Shown: one piece after another, positions 16,293 to 25,940 of the stretch | How positions within the stretch are numbered: the stretch's first letter is position 1 | Layout: every line of letters begins with the position of its first letter | NCBI GenBank assembly: GCA_965215045.1 | Contig: OZ244031.1 | Coordinates: 1,674,001 to 1,738,000 of the forward strand | Source of the DNA: G965215045 sp965215045 | GTDB taxonomy: Bacteria; Pseudomonadota; Gammaproteobacteria; JABABF01 | Length of the DNA: 64,000 bases | Reading direction: 5' to 3' | Notes under the pieces: model-generated | What the model was told of the DNA's origin: nothing | What the model saw: only the letters and a program-made list of their open reading frames with translations | The model's database searches: none | Position numbers and translations under genes: made by a program

Positions 16293-17765
16293 ATGCCAGA
16301 GTCAATTCCGCAGGGGCTGACCTTTGACGATGTACTCCTGTTGCCGGATTATTCCGAGATTCTGCCGCGCGACGCCCAGCTGCACACCCGCCTGACTCCC
16401 TCGATCCAGCTCAATATTCCCCTGCTCTCCGCTGCCATGGACACGGTGACGGAAGCCGACCTGGCCATCTCCCTGGCCCAGGCCGGCGGCATCGGCGTGC
16501 TGCACAAGAACATGCCGGTCGCTGCCCAGGCCGCCCAGGTGCTGCGCGTCAAGAAATACGAGAGCGGCGTGGTCAGCGACCCGATCACTATCGATGCGGA
16601 CGCCAGCCTGCGTGACCTGCTGGAGCTGAAGAAAAAGCACAACAACATCTCCGGCGTGCCGGTGCTGAAGGGCGGGGATTTGCAGGGCATCGTCAGCAAT
16701 CGCGACATTCGCTACGAGAGCTCGCTGGACACCCCGGTCTCCAGCCTGATGACCGGACGCGAAAAACTGGTGACCGTGCGCGAGGGTGCCGATACCGCCG
16801 AAGTGCGCCAGCTGTTGCATCAGCACCGCATCGAAAAGGTGCTGGTGGTCGACGATGATTTTCGCCTGCAGGGCATGATCACGGCCCTGGACCTGGACCG
16901 CGAGACAACTTTCCCGGATGCCTGCAAGGATGCGGCGGGACGCCTGCGCGTCTCTGCCGCCCTGGGAGTCAGCACTGCCGACCGGGAGGAGCGCGCCGCC
17001 GCCCTGGTCGAAGCCGGCGTCGATGCGCTGACCGTGGACACGGCGCACGGCCATTCCCGCAAGGTACTGGACTGCCTGCGCTGGCTGCGCCAGACCTTCC
17101 CCGAAATTCCACTGATCGCCGGCAATATTGCCACCGCGGAGGCGGCCCTGGCCCTGGCGGATGCCGGTGCCGATGCCGTCAAGGTCGGTATCGGTCCCGG
17201 TTCTATCTGCACCACGCGGGTGGTGACTGGCGTTGGGGCACCGCAGATCAGCGCGGTATTCGAAGTCGCCCGGGCCTTGCAGGGGCGGGAAGTGTTCATT
17301 GTCGCCGACGGCGGGGTGCGCTACTCCGGGGATCTCGCCAAGGCACTGGCCGCCGGCGCGGATTCCGTGATGATGGGCGGCATGTTCGCCGGCACCGAGG
17401 AGGCACCCGGCGAGATCGAACTCTACGAGGGCCGCACCTACAAGAGCTATCGCGGCATGGGTTCCATCGGTGCCATGGGTGGAGACAGCGGCTCCAGCGA
17501 CCGCTATTCCCAGGAGGGAGAACTGCGGGAGAAACTCGTGCCGGAGGGCATCGAGGGCCGGGTGCCCTACCGCGGTCCGCTCAAGAACGTGATCTGGCAG
17601 TTGCTGGGCGGCCTGCGTTCCGGCATGGGATACACCGGCTGTCGCACCATCGCCGAACTGCAGGAGCGGGCGCGGTTTATTCGGGTCAGCCCCGCGGGGG
17701 TCAGTGAAGGACACGTGCACGATGTCAGCATCACCCGCGAAGCGCCAAATTATCCGCGCAACTGA
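16293..17765 (+). CDS. guaB: Inosine-5'-monophosphate dehydrogenase
   Basis: IMPDH (490 residues) oxidises IMP to XMP with NAD+, the committed step to GMP. The TIM-barrel start is QGLTFDDVLLLPDYS. Two CBS modules span about residues 90-205. The catalytic-loop signature GIGPGSICTTRVVTGVG carries the active-site Cys. The flap contains SYRGMGSIGAM and ends with the ARG-containing region before the stop. Length is typical (about 488). guaA begins directly after the stop codon, so guaBA is one operon. Confidence 0.98.
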   Translation: MPESIPQGLTFDDVLLLPDYSEILPRDAQLHTRLTPSIQLNIPLLSAAMDTVTEADLAISLAQAGGIGVLHKNMPVAAQAAQVLRVKKYESGVVSDPITIDADASLRDLLELKKKHNNISGVPVLKGGDLQGIVSNRDIRYESSLDTPVSSLMTGREKLVTVREGADTAEVRQLLHQHRIEKVLVVDDDFRLQGMITALDLDRETTFPDACKDAAGRLRVSAALGVSTADREERAAALVEAGVDALTVDTAHGHSRKVLDCLRWLRQTFPEIPLIAGNIATAEAALALADAGADAVKVGIGPGSICTTRVVTGVGAPQISAVFEVARALQGREVFIVADGGVRYSGDLAKALAAGADSVMMGGMFAGTEEAPGEIELYEGRTYKSYRGMGSIGAMGGDSGSSDRYSQEGELREKLVPEGIEGRVPYRGPLKNVIWQLLGGLRSGMGYTGCRTIAELQERARFIRVSPAGVSEGHVHDVSITREAPNYPRN

Positions 17766-19367
17766 ATGAACGAGCGGCCGGCATCCGGGCGAGGCGAGGA
17801 CGGTGATGCGGCGGACATCCACGCAGACCGGCTGCTGATCTTAGACTTCGGTTCCCAGTACACCCAGCTGATCGCCCGCCGCGTGCGCGAAATCGGTGCC
17901 TACTGCGAGATCCGTCCGTGGCACACGCCGCCCGCAGAAATACACGCCTTCGCCCCGCGCGCGCTGATTCTCTCCGGCGGCCCCGACACCCTGACCGCCG
18001 GGCAATCGATGCGCCTGTCGCCGGAGGCCCTGCCGGACGGGATTCCGGTGCTGGGGATCTGTTATGGCATGCAATTGCTGGCCGTGCATTGCGGCGGCGC
18101 AGTGGAGACCGCCGGTCATCGTGAGTACGGCCGCGCCCGGGTGCGCCTGGCGCAGCCCTGCCCGCTGTTCGACGGCCTGGCCACGGGCGCCGATGCCGCG
18201 CTCGAAGTATGGATGAGTCACGGCGACCGGGTCACGGTGCTGCCGGAAGGCTGGGAAGCCTGTGCTGCGACCGATAACGCGCCGATTGCGGCGATGCAGG
18301 AGCCGCGCCGCCGCTGGTATGGATTGCAGTTCCACCCCGAGGTCACCCATACTCCCCAGGGCGCGGAAATCCTGCGGCGCTTCGTCTGCGAAGTGGCGGG
18401 TCTGCAAGCACTCTGGACCCCGGCCGGCATTATCGACGACGCCATCGCCCGGGTACGCGCCCGGGTCGGCCGGGAACAGGTGTTGCTGGCCCTGTCCGGC
18501 GGCGTGGATTCCTGCGTAACCGCGGCACTGTTGCAGCGCGCCATCGGCGAACAATTGCTGTGCATTTTCGTCGACAACGGCCTGCTGCGGCTCGCAGAGG
18601 GCGACCAGGTGATGCGCGTCCTGGGCGAAGAAATGCAGGTGCATCTCGTGCGCGTGAACGCCGGCGAACGTTTTTTCTCCCGCCTGCGCGGCGTTGCCGA
18701 CCCGGAACGCAAGCGCCGCATCATCGGTGAGACCTTTATCGAAGTGTTCGAGGAAGAGGCGCATCGGCATGGCGGCATCCGCTGGCTGGCGCAGGGCACC
18801 ATTTACCCCGACGTCATCGAATCCGCCACCGCTGGCAGCACCGCACACACCATCAAGTCGCATCACAATGTCGGCGGCCTGCCGGAGCGCATGAAACTGC
18901 AGTTGCTGGAACCCCTGCGCGAACTGTTCAAGGACGAGGTGCGGGCCATCGGCACCGAACTGGGCCTGCCGCCGGCCCTGCTGCAGCGCCATCCTTTCCC
19001 GGGGCCGGGCCTGGGCGTGCGTATCCTGGGTGAAATCAGTGCAGAAGCCGCTGCCGTGCTGCGCTCTGCCGATGCGATCTTTATAGAGGAATTGCAGCAC
19101 AGCGGCTGGTATCAGAAAACCGCGCAGGCCTTCGCCGTGTTCCTGCCGGTGCATTCCGTCGGCGTGACCGGGGACGCCCGCAAGTATGCGCCGGTGATCG
19201 CCCTGCGGGCCGTGGAGACCACCGATTTCATGACCGCCCGCCACGCGCGCCTGCCGCCGGAACTGCTGGCCCGGGTCACGGAACGCATCCTCAACGAAGT
19301 GCGCGGCGTCTCCCGGGTGGTGTACGACATCTCCGACAAACCGCCGGCCACCATCGAATGGGAATAA
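17766..19367 (+). CDS. guaA: GMP synthase (glutamine-hydrolysing)
   Basis: Converts XMP to GMP using glutamine and ATP (533 residues). The class I amidotransferase domain has the nucleophile motif GICYGMQLLA and the histidine/glutamate motif GLQFHPEVTH. The ATP-pyrophosphatase domain has the P-loop LSGGVDSCVTAALL. The C-terminal dimerisation domain ends DISDKPPATIEWE as in the family. About 20 extra residues (NERPASGRGEDGDAADIHAD) precede the conserved ILDFGSQYTQLIARRVRE, so a slightly later start is possible, though the ATG abuts guaB. Confidence 0.97.
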   Translation: MNERPASGRGEDGDAADIHADRLLILDFGSQYTQLIARRVREIGAYCEIRPWHTPPAEIHAFAPRALILSGGPDTLTAGQSMRLSPEALPDGIPVLGICYGMQLLAVHCGGAVETAGHREYGRARVRLAQPCPLFDGLATGADAALEVWMSHGDRVTVLPEGWEACAATDNAPIAAMQEPRRRWYGLQFHPEVTHTPQGAEILRRFVCEVAGLQALWTPAGIIDDAIARVRARVGREQVLLALSGGVDSCVTAALLQRAIGEQLLCIFVDNGLLRLAEGDQVMRVLGEEMQVHLVRVNAGERFFSRLRGVADPERKRRIIGETFIEVFEEEAHRHGGIRWLAQGTIYPDVIESATAGSTAHTIKSHHNVGGLPERMKLQLLEPLRELFKDEVRAIGTELGLPPALLQRHPFPGPGLGVRILGEISAEAAAVLRSADAIFIEELQHSGWYQKTAQAFAVFLPVHSVGVTGDARKYAPVIALRAVETTDFMTARHARLPPELLARVTERILNEVRGVSRVVYDISDKPPATIEWE

Positions 19368-20104
19368 TTACGCGTACTTCCCCGGACCTGCGGCACACTG
19401 CAGAGCCGATGGATGGATTTGAATTTCCCGTTGCCATCGTGCGCACCAGCCGGCGGCGCTCTGCGACGATCCAGGTCCAGGGCGCAGGCATCCTGGTACG
19501 AACGCCGAAGACTCTTGCCGAACACCGCATTCGCGAGTTGATTACCAGGCATACCCCGTGGATCAGGCGCAAACTCAAGGAGGCGGAGATGGCACCTGTC
19601 ATCGAGCCCAGGAAATATGTCGCCGGCGAGAAATTTTCCTACTTGGGCAGGAATTATCGCCTGAAGATTGTGCACGGGGACCTCTGCTCTCTCAAGCTCA
19701 AAGGCGGCTATCTTGTAGCGACGGTTTCGCATTCCGCACCTGGGCAGGAGGCGCAACTCAGGTCTTTAGTCACCGGTTGGTACCGGGAACGCGCACAACA
19801 GCGCCTGGCGGAGAAGACCGGGAGATATGCCGGGATCATCGGGGTGACGCCCCGCTCCATGCGCCTGAAGACCTGCAAGTCCCGCTGGGGTTCCTGTTCG
19901 GCGAGAGGGGATATCAGTTACAACTGGTGCATCATCCTGGCCCCGCATCGCATTGTCGACTACGTGGTGGTGCATGAACTGTGTCACCTGTTGGAACAAA
20001 ACCATTCCCCGCGCTACTGGCAACACGTGCAGCGCCATGTCCCCGATTACAAGGAGCGGCGCGAGTGGTTGCGCGTGAACGGGGCGCGGCTTTTGCTTTC
20101 TTAG
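19358..20104 (+). CDS. YgjP-family metallohydrolase (DUF45/M48-like)
   Basis: Zinc hydrolase of up to 248 residues. The C-terminal half has the family signature KSRWGSCSARGDISYNW followed by the metal site VVHELCHLLEQNHSPRYW (HExxH-type). E. coli YgjP of this family has been linked to UTP pyrophosphatase activity; other members are annotated as M48 peptidases, so the substrate is not certain. The ATG at 19358 overlaps the guaA end by 10 nt. An ATG at 19409 (MDGFEFPVAIVR) is equally possible and lies closer to the conserved domain. Neither has a good ribosome-binding site. Its position suggests cotranscription with guaBA. Confidence 0.85.
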   Translation: MGIITRTSPDLRHTAEPMDGFEFPVAIVRTSRRRSATIQVQGAGILVRTPKTLAEHRIRELITRHTPWIRRKLKEAEMAPVIEPRKYVAGEKFSYLGRNYRLKIVHGDLCSLKLKGGYLVATVSHSAPGQEAQLRSLVTGWYRERAQQRLAEKTGRYAGIIGVTPRSMRLKTCKSRWGSCSARGDISYNWCIILAPHRIVDYVVVHELCHLLEQNHSPRYWQHVQRHVPDYKERREWLRVNGARLLLS

Positions 20105-20209
20105 CGCATACTGCCCGGCGAGTGTTCCGGGTACAATGGCATACGCCTCGGCGGGCATGGGCACCCTCGGCACCCTCCACGCGGCACCGGCGAGGGCGAG
20201 ACTAGTGGC

Positions 20210-21643
20210 ATGAGTGAGCGCACCCTGTACGATAAATTGTGGGACACGCATTGCGTGGGTACGCGCGATGACGGTTCCAGCCTGGTGTACATCGACCGTC
20301 ACCTGGTGCACGAGGTGACTTCGCCGCAGGCCTTTGCCGGCTTGCGCCTGGCGGGGCGGACGCCCTGGCGGCGGGAGGGGGCGGTCGCCACCCCGGACCA
20401 CAATGTGCCGACCGAGGCCGGGGAGCGCAGCGGCGGGGTGGAGGGGATTCGCGACCAGGTGTCGCGCGTGCAGGTGCAGGTTCTGAGCGAGAACTGTCGC
20501 GATTTTGATATCACATTGCTGCCGATCAATGATACCCGCCAGGGAATCGTGCATGTGGTCGGCCCCGAACTGGGGGTCACGTTGCCCGGGATGACGGTGG
20601 TGTGCGGCGACTCTCACACTTCCACGCACGGTGCCCTGGGTGCCCTGGCATTCGGCATCGGCACCTCGGAGGTGGAGCATGTTTTTGCGACCCAGTGCCT
20701 GGTGCAGCACAAGATGCAGAACATGCGCGTGCGCATTCACGGTCGCTGTCCGCCGGGCATCAGTGCCAAGGACCTGGCGTTGGCCCTGATTGCGCAGATC
20801 GGTACGGCTGGCGGTGCGGGTTGTGCCATGGAATTTGCCGGGGAGGCGGTGGAGGCCTTGTCGATGGAGGGGCGCATGACCCTGTGCAACATGGCGGTGG
20901 AGGCCGGGGCGCGCTCCGGCATGGTCGCCGTCGACGAGCGTACCCTGGAATACGTGCGGGCGCGTCCCCATGCGCCGAAGGGCGAGATGTTGCGGGCGGC
21001 GGAGCGCGCCTGGGCGGAGCTCCACAGCGATGCCGGGGCCGCGTTTGAGCGCGAGACGGAGCTGGATGCCAGTGCCTTGGAACCGCAGGTCAGCTGGGGT
21101 ACGCAGCCGGACATGGTGACGCCGGTTGGCGAGCGCATTCCGGACCCGGCGCAGGAGACCGATGTCGGGCGTCGGCGCAGCATGGAGCGCGCCCTGGAAT
21201 ACATGGACCTGCAGCCCGGGACCCCGGTGATGGAAATCCCGCTGGACCGCGTGTTTATCGGTTCCTGCACCAATGCCCGCCTGGAGGATTTGCGCATGGC
21301 CGCAGAAGTGTTGCGCGGTAAAAAAGTCGCAGCGCGCATCCGCCAGGCACTGGTGGTGCCGGGCTCGGGGCAGGTCAAGGCGGCGGCGGAAGAGGAGGGC
21401 CTGGACCGGGTGTTCGTCGATGCGGGCATGGAGTGGCGCGAGCCGGGTTGTTCGATGTGCCTGGGCATGAACCCCGACCGCCTGCAGCCGGGAGAGCATT
21501 GTGCTTCGACTTCCAATCGCAATTTTGAAGGGCGCCAGGGGCACGGTGGACGCACGCACCTGGTCAGCCCGGCGATGGCGGCGGCGGCGGCGGTGGCCGG
21601 ACATTTTGTCGACGTGCGCCAATGGCTGGGAGGCGGCGCCTGA
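20210..21643 (+). CDS. leuC: 3-isopropylmalate dehydratase large subunit
   Basis: LeuC (477 residues) carries the [4Fe-4S] cluster of isopropylmalate isomerase in leucine synthesis. Cluster-binding motifs are GSCTNARLEDLR and GCSMCLGMNPD; the start is TLYDKLWDTHCV. Other aconitase-family motifs include GDSHTSTHGALGALAFGIG and ASTSNRNFEGRQG. The 105-bp leader contains a TACAAT at 20132 that could be a -10 element, without a clear -35. I do not see a leucine-rich leader peptide. First gene of leuCDB-asd. Confidence 0.97.
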   Translation: MSERTLYDKLWDTHCVGTRDDGSSLVYIDRHLVHEVTSPQAFAGLRLAGRTPWRREGAVATPDHNVPTEAGERSGGVEGIRDQVSRVQVQVLSENCRDFDITLLPINDTRQGIVHVVGPELGVTLPGMTVVCGDSHTSTHGALGALAFGIGTSEVEHVFATQCLVQHKMQNMRVRIHGRCPPGISAKDLALALIAQIGTAGGAGCAMEFAGEAVEALSMEGRMTLCNMAVEAGARSGMVAVDERTLEYVRARPHAPKGEMLRAAERAWAELHSDAGAAFERETELDASALEPQVSWGTQPDMVTPVGERIPDPAQETDVGRRRSMERALEYMDLQPGTPVMEIPLDRVFIGSCTNARLEDLRMAAEVLRGKKVAARIRQALVVPGSGQVKAAAEEEGLDRVFVDAGMEWREPGCSMCLGMNPDRLQPGEHCASTSNRNFEGRQGHGGRTHLVSPAMAAAAAVAGHFVDVRQWLGGGA

Positions 21644-21653
21644 GGGCGGCGGT

Positions 21654-22310
21654 ATGCCGATGGAACCGTTCACCCGTTTCGAGGCCCTGGTGGCACCGAT
21701 GGACCGCGCCAACGTCGATACCGACCTGATGATTCCCAAGCAATTCCTGAAGTCCATTCAGCGTACCGGTTTCGGCCCGAACCTGTTTGACGGCCTGCGT
21801 TATCTCGACGAGGGCGAACCGGGACAGGATTGCAGTGCGCGGCCGCTGAACCCGGAATTCTCCCTGAACCTGCCGCGTTACCAGGGCGCGGGCATCCTGC
21901 TGACCCGGGAGAACTTCGGTTGCGGTTCGAGCCGGGAGCACGCGGTCTGGGCGGTGGGCGAGTACGGTTTTCGCTGCATCATCGCGCCCAGCTTCGCCGA
22001 TATTTTCTATAACAACTGCTGCAAGAACGGCATTTTGCCCCTGGCCCTGCCGGCGGAGACGGTGCAGCAGCTGTTCGAAGAGCTGTACGCGCAGGAGGGC
22101 TACCGCCTTGCGGTTGACCTGCAGAAGATGCAGGTACAAAAGCCGGACGGTGCAATCCTGGACTTCCAGATGGACGAGTTCCGGCGGCAATGCCTGCTCA
22201 AGGGCCTCGATGAGATCGCCCTGAGCCTGGAGAGCGCAGACCAGATCCGCGCTTTTGAACAACACCGGCGGCGGGAAGCACCCTGGGTGTTCAGGGGCCC
22301 CCTGTCCTGA
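21654..22310 (+). CDS. leuD: 3-isopropylmalate dehydratase small subunit
   Basis: LeuD (218 residues) is the swivel-domain partner of LeuC. Signatures are ANVDTDLMIPKQFLKSI near the N-terminus and GCGSSREHAVWA around the substrate loop. Start options are ATG 21654 (MPMEPFTRF) or ATG 21660. The first is used because it follows a GGGCGGCGG purine-rich stretch and keeps 10 nt to leuC. A longer frame reaching back into leuC is a shadow. Confidence 0.96.
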   Translation: MPMEPFTRFEALVAPMDRANVDTDLMIPKQFLKSIQRTGFGPNLFDGLRYLDEGEPGQDCSARPLNPEFSLNLPRYQGAGILLTRENFGCGSSREHAVWAVGEYGFRCIIAPSFADIFYNNCCKNGILPLALPAETVQQLFEELYAQEGYRLAVDLQKMQVQKPDGAILDFQMDEFRRQCLLKGLDEIALSLESADQIRAFEQHRRREAPWVFRGPLS

Positions 22311-22364
22311 GCACCGGGGCGGTCTCTTTCCGCTCCCGGACCGCGCTTGCGACTCTCCGTTGCC

Positions 22365-23456
22365 ATGAGTGATGCACAACTGCTGCTCTTGCCCGGGGAT
22401 GGAATCGGCCCCGAGGTCATCGCCGCTGCCGAACAGGTGCTGGAGGCGGTGGAGCGGCGCTTTGCCCTGGGACTGCACTGGGAGAGAGCACTGATCGGGG
22501 GTGCGGCACTGGATGCACACGGCGTTCCCTTGCCGGAGGAAACCGCCCGCTGTGCCGAAAAGGCGCGGGCGGTGTTGCTGGGGGCGGTCGGCGGCCCCGG
22601 CTGGGATGAGCGGGAGCGTTCGCTGCGCCCCGAACAGGGGCTGCTGCAATTGCGCGCCCGCCTGGGTTTGTTTGCCAACCTGCGCCCGGCGGTACTGTAC
22701 GAGGAACTGCTCTCTGCCTCCTCCCTGCGCCCGGAAATTATCCGCGGCCTGGACATCCTGATCGTGCGCGAGTTGATCGGCGGGCTCTACTTCGGCGAGC
22801 CGCGCGGGCTGCGCACCCTGGACAGCGGTGAGCGTCAGGGTTTCAACACCATGGTCTACTCCGAGTCCGAGATCCGGCGCATCGGCGAGACCGCCTTCCG
22901 CCTGGCCAGTGCGCGCAGCGGTCGGCTGTGCTCGGTGGACAAGGCGAATGTGCTGGAGGTCAGCGGCCTGTGGCGCGAGGTCATGGATGCGCTGGCCGCA
23001 CAATACCCGGGCGTGGAATTGAGCCATCTCTACGTGGATAATGCCGCGATGCAACTGGTGCGCGCCCCCCTGCAGTTTGACGTCATCGTCAGCGGCAACC
23101 TGTTCGGCGATATTCTTTCCGATGCCGCGGCGATGCTCACCGGCTCGATCGGCATGTTGCCCTCGGCATCCCTGGACGAGAGCGGCGGCGGCATGTATGA
23201 ACCCTGTCACGGTTCGGCACCGGAGATCGCCGGGCGCGATGAGGCCAATCCCCTGGCGACCATTCTCTCCCTGGCGATGCTGCTGCGCCATTCCCTGCAG
23301 CGAGAGGACGCGGCGACGGCGGTGGAAAATGCGGTGCGCACGGTGTTGCGGGACGGGTTGCGCACCCCGGACATTCACGCACCGGACTGCCGGCGGGTCG
23401 GCACCCGGGAAATGGCATCGGCGGTGGCGGCCGTCGTCGAGCGGGACGATGCCTGA
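22365..23456 (+). CDS. leuB: 3-isopropylmalate dehydrogenase
   Basis: NAD+-dependent oxidative decarboxylase of leucine synthesis (363 residues). The start LLLPGDGIGPEVIAAAEQVL, the motif YFGEPRGLR, and the family signature NLFGDILSDAAAMLTGSIG are all visible. The nucleotide site ends CHGSAPEIAG. ATG 22365 is preferred to an upstream TTG at 22347 because it gives the family N-terminus. It overlaps asd by 8 nt. Confidence 0.97.
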   Translation: MSDAQLLLLPGDGIGPEVIAAAEQVLEAVERRFALGLHWERALIGGAALDAHGVPLPEETARCAEKARAVLLGAVGGPGWDERERSLRPEQGLLQLRARLGLFANLRPAVLYEELLSASSLRPEIIRGLDILIVRELIGGLYFGEPRGLRTLDSGERQGFNTMVYSESEIRRIGETAFRLASARSGRLCSVDKANVLEVSGLWREVMDALAAQYPGVELSHLYVDNAAMQLVRAPLQFDVIVSGNLFGDILSDAAAMLTGSIGMLPSASLDESGGGMYEPCHGSAPEIAGRDEANPLATILSLAMLLRHSLQREDAATAVENAVRTVLRDGLRTPDIHAPDCRRVGTREMASAVAAVVERDDA

Positions 23457-24468
23457 GCGTTGCGACGTGGCGGTGCTGGGTGCTACCGGTGCGGTCGGCG
23501 GGACCATGTTGCAGATCCTGGCACAGCGCAATTTTCCTGTGCAGGAGGTTTATGCACTCGGCAGCGAACGTTCGGCGGGACGCAAGATTTCCTGGGGTGA
23601 GCGTGAACTCACGGTACAGAATGCCGCGGATTTTGATTTCGGCAAGGCGCAGATCGCGCTGTTTTCCGCGGGTTCGGCGGTCTCGGAACAGTACGCACCG
23701 CGTGCTGCCGCAGCCGGTTGCAAGATCATCGACAATACTTCGCGCTTTCGTTACGAGGACGATGTACCGCTGGTCGTGCCGGAAATCAACGCCCGGCGCA
23801 TCGCCGACAGCCATCGGCGCGGCATTATCGCCAACCCCAACTGTTCGACCATCCAGATGGCACTGGCCCTGGCACCGATTCACCGCGCCGCGGGATTGAG
23901 CCGCATCAACGTCGCCACCTACCAGTCGGTCTCGGGCAGGGGCCGGAGCGGCATGGAGGAACTGGCAGAGCAGAGCCGGGCACTGCTGGATGGCAAGGAT
24001 ATTAAACCGGCGGCGTTCCCGGTGCAGATCGCCTTCAACGTGTTGCCCCAGATCGATCGTTTCGAAGACAACGGCTACACCTACGAGGAGATGAAAATGG
24101 TATGGGAGATGCAGAAAATTTTCGAGGACCCCGGCATCCTCGTGAACCCTACCTGCGTCCGGGTGCCGGTGTTTTGCGGCCATTCCGAGGCCTTGCACAT
24201 CGAGACCCGGGAAAAAATCACTGCGCTGCAGGCACGGGAACTGCTGGCTGAGGCACCCGGCGTGATCTTGATGGATGAGCGTCGAGACGGGGGGTACCCG
24301 ACGCCGGCCGGGCAGGGCAGCGGGGAAGATGCCGTGTATGTCGGCCGCCTGCGCGAGGATCTTTCGCATCCCCGCGGTTTGACAATGTGGGTGGTGTCTG
24401 ATAACCTGCGCAAAGGTGCAGCCTTGAACAGCGTGCAAATTGCAGAAGTGCTTGTGCAGGGTGCATAG
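23449..24468 (+). CDS. asd: Aspartate-semialdehyde dehydrogenase
   Basis: Reduces aspartyl phosphate to the semialdehyde, the branch point for lysine, diaminopimelate, threonine and methionine (339 residues). The Rossmann motif VLGATGAVGGTMLQIL (about residues 7-22) and active-site NPNCSTIQM with the catalytic Cys are clear. The typical C-terminal domain includes CVRVPVFCGHSEALHIET. It begins inside the leuB end (8-nt overlap), so it is cotranscribed with leuCDB. The leuB-asd-fimV-truA order is typical of Pseudomonas-like gammaproteobacteria. Confidence 0.97.
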   Translation: MPERCDVAVLGATGAVGGTMLQILAQRNFPVQEVYALGSERSAGRKISWGERELTVQNAADFDFGKAQIALFSAGSAVSEQYAPRAAAAGCKIIDNTSRFRYEDDVPLVVPEINARRIADSHRRGIIANPNCSTIQMALALAPIHRAAGLSRINVATYQSVSGRGRSGMEELAEQSRALLDGKDIKPAAFPVQIAFNVLPQIDRFEDNGYTYEEMKMVWEMQKIFEDPGILVNPTCVRVPVFCGHSEALHIETREKITALQARELLAEAPGVILMDERRDGGYPTPAGQGSGEDAVYVGRLREDLSHPRGLTMWVVSDNLRKGAALNSVQIAEVLVQGA

Positions 24469-24580
24469 AAGCTTCAAAAAACCAGGCGAAAAACCAAACG
24501 CAAGACGCAAGACGATGCAGACGAAGACAAGGGCTTGCAACATTTTTCCGTTCCGGGTTGTTCCACGGGGGTTCCTAAGA

Positions 24581-24934
24581 ATGAAATCAAAAATCCTGCA
24601 CGCTGTGTTTGCCTGCTGCCTGGGCTTCGGCCTGGCGGTGGCGGCCCTTGTGGCGTCCCCGGACGCCGTCGCCCAGGGAATTTGCGAAACGGATGAGGGA
24701 CGTTTCTACGGCCCGGTGCGCCCGGGACAAAGCCTGTGGACCATCTCCCAGGCAACCGCCCCGGCGGGTGCCAACGTGGCGCGCATGGCGGCGGCGATTC
24801 GGCGCATTAATCCCCGGGCTTTTATCAATGGCAACGCCAACCAGTTGCGTACCTGCCTGTTTTTGCGCCTGCCCAATCAGCGCGACCTGCGGCGGGTATC
24901 CAACCAGGACCTGCAACGGATTCTCTCGCAGTAA
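24581..24934 (+). CDS. fimV: Short FimV-type LysM-like exported protein
   Basis: Exported protein of 117 residues with a signal peptide (KSKILHAVFACCLGFG, Ala-rich cleavage region near residue 33). It also has the FimV N-terminal peptidoglycan-binding motif YGPVRPGQSLWTIS and a matching INPRAFINGNANQLRTC segment. Full FimV proteins carry a long acidic region, a TM helix and a C-terminal TPR domain; all of these are missing here, and the frame ends cleanly. Position between asd and truA is exactly that of fimV in Pseudomonas. It could be a reduced FimV that keeps only polar or septal peptidoglycan binding. The 112-bp leader has no obvious promoter. Confidence 0.75.
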   Translation: MKSKILHAVFACCLGFGLAVAALVASPDAVAQGICETDEGRFYGPVRPGQSLWTISQATAPAGANVARMAAAIRRINPRAFINGNANQLRTCLFLRLPNQRDLRRVSNQDLQRILSQ

Positions 24935-25052
24935 AACCCGACTTCTTTTTTTTTCCGCCCGTGGACCGGCGCCGCCCGGCCCGGTTCTCTCGCTCCTGGT
25001 GGTTTGCCCGGGAAGCTTCAGCCTTATTCCCCGCAACGCGCCGCGCCTGACC

Positions 25053-25904
25053 GTGGAGCAGTCTCAAAGTTCGCGCCTGGCACTCGGCCTGGAATATGAT
25101 GGCAGTGATTTTTACGGCTGGCAGCGACAGGACAACGGCCCGCAGCACACGGTGCAATCCTGCCTGGAACAAGCGCTTTCGAAGATCGCCGACTGCGAGC
25201 TGCGCACCGTGGCGGCCGGACGCACCGATGCGGGTGTGCATGCCTGCCGCCAGGTCGTGCATTTCGATGCGCCGGCGACACGCGAAATGCGCGCCTGGAG
25301 CGCGGGAGTGAACAGCCTGCTGCCCGCCTCGGTGCGCGTGCTGTGGGCGCAAGCGGTTGCGGAGGATTTCCACGCGCGCTTTTCCGCCATTGCGCGGCGC
25401 TATCGTTACCTGGTGTACAACGCGCCGGAAGCACCGGCACTGATGCGCCGACAACTGGATTGGGAACCGCAAAGGCTCGATGTCGCGGACATGCAGCGGG
25501 CGGGACAGGCACTGGTGGGGGAGCACGACTTTCGCGCTTTTTGCGCCGCCGGCGACCAGTCGCGCAGCACGGTGCGCGAGTTGCATTTTTTGCGGGTGTT
25601 TCGCCTGGAACCGCTGGTGGTAATCGATGTGCAGGCAAACGCTTTTTTGCTGCGCATGGTGCGCAATCTTGCCGGTGCCCTCAAGGCGGTGGGGCGCGGG
25701 CAGAAACCCGTCGACTGGGTGGGTGAAATACTGGCGGCCGGTGACCGCCGCCGACTCGGGAAAACAGCACCGGCAGCGGGTCTGTACCTGGTCGACGTGC
25801 GGTACCCGGAGCGCTATTCCCTTCCCGGCGGCAGGCCCGGGCCTTTTTTTCTGTTCCCGCAAACGTCGCTCACCGGTGCCGGTCACTGCGGTGCCAGCAC
25901 CTGA
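25053..25904 (+). CDS. truA: tRNA pseudouridine(38-40) synthase
   Basis: TruA (283 residues) makes pseudouridine at positions 38-40 of the anticodon arm. The N-terminal LEYDGSDFYGWQRQ and catalytic motif AAGRTDAGVHACRQVVHFD with the essential Asp are visible. ARRYRYLVYNAP and FLLRMVRNLAGALKAVG complete the signature. Start uncertain: GTG 25053 gives VEQSQSSRLALGLEYDG and fits family length; no strong ribosome-binding site is visible. The frame is open further upstream but overlaps fimV and lacks similarity. Confidence 0.93.
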   Translation: MEQSQSSRLALGLEYDGSDFYGWQRQDNGPQHTVQSCLEQALSKIADCELRTVAAGRTDAGVHACRQVVHFDAPATREMRAWSAGVNSLLPASVRVLWAQAVAEDFHARFSAIARRYRYLVYNAPEAPALMRRQLDWEPQRLDVADMQRAGQALVGEHDFRAFCAAGDQSRSTVRELHFLRVFRLEPLVVIDVQANAFLLRMVRNLAGALKAVGRGQKPVDWVGEILAAGDRRRLGKTAPAAGLYLVDVRYPERYSLPGGRPGPFFLFPQTSLTGAGHCGAST

Positions 25905-25940
25905 ACCGGGAGGTACGAGACGAGTGCGCCGCCCCGGTTT

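Noticed and set aside
20105..20209. Leucine attenuator leader peptide before leuC
   Set aside because: No short ORF rich in Leu codons and no terminator/antiterminator pair can be seen in the 105-bp leader.
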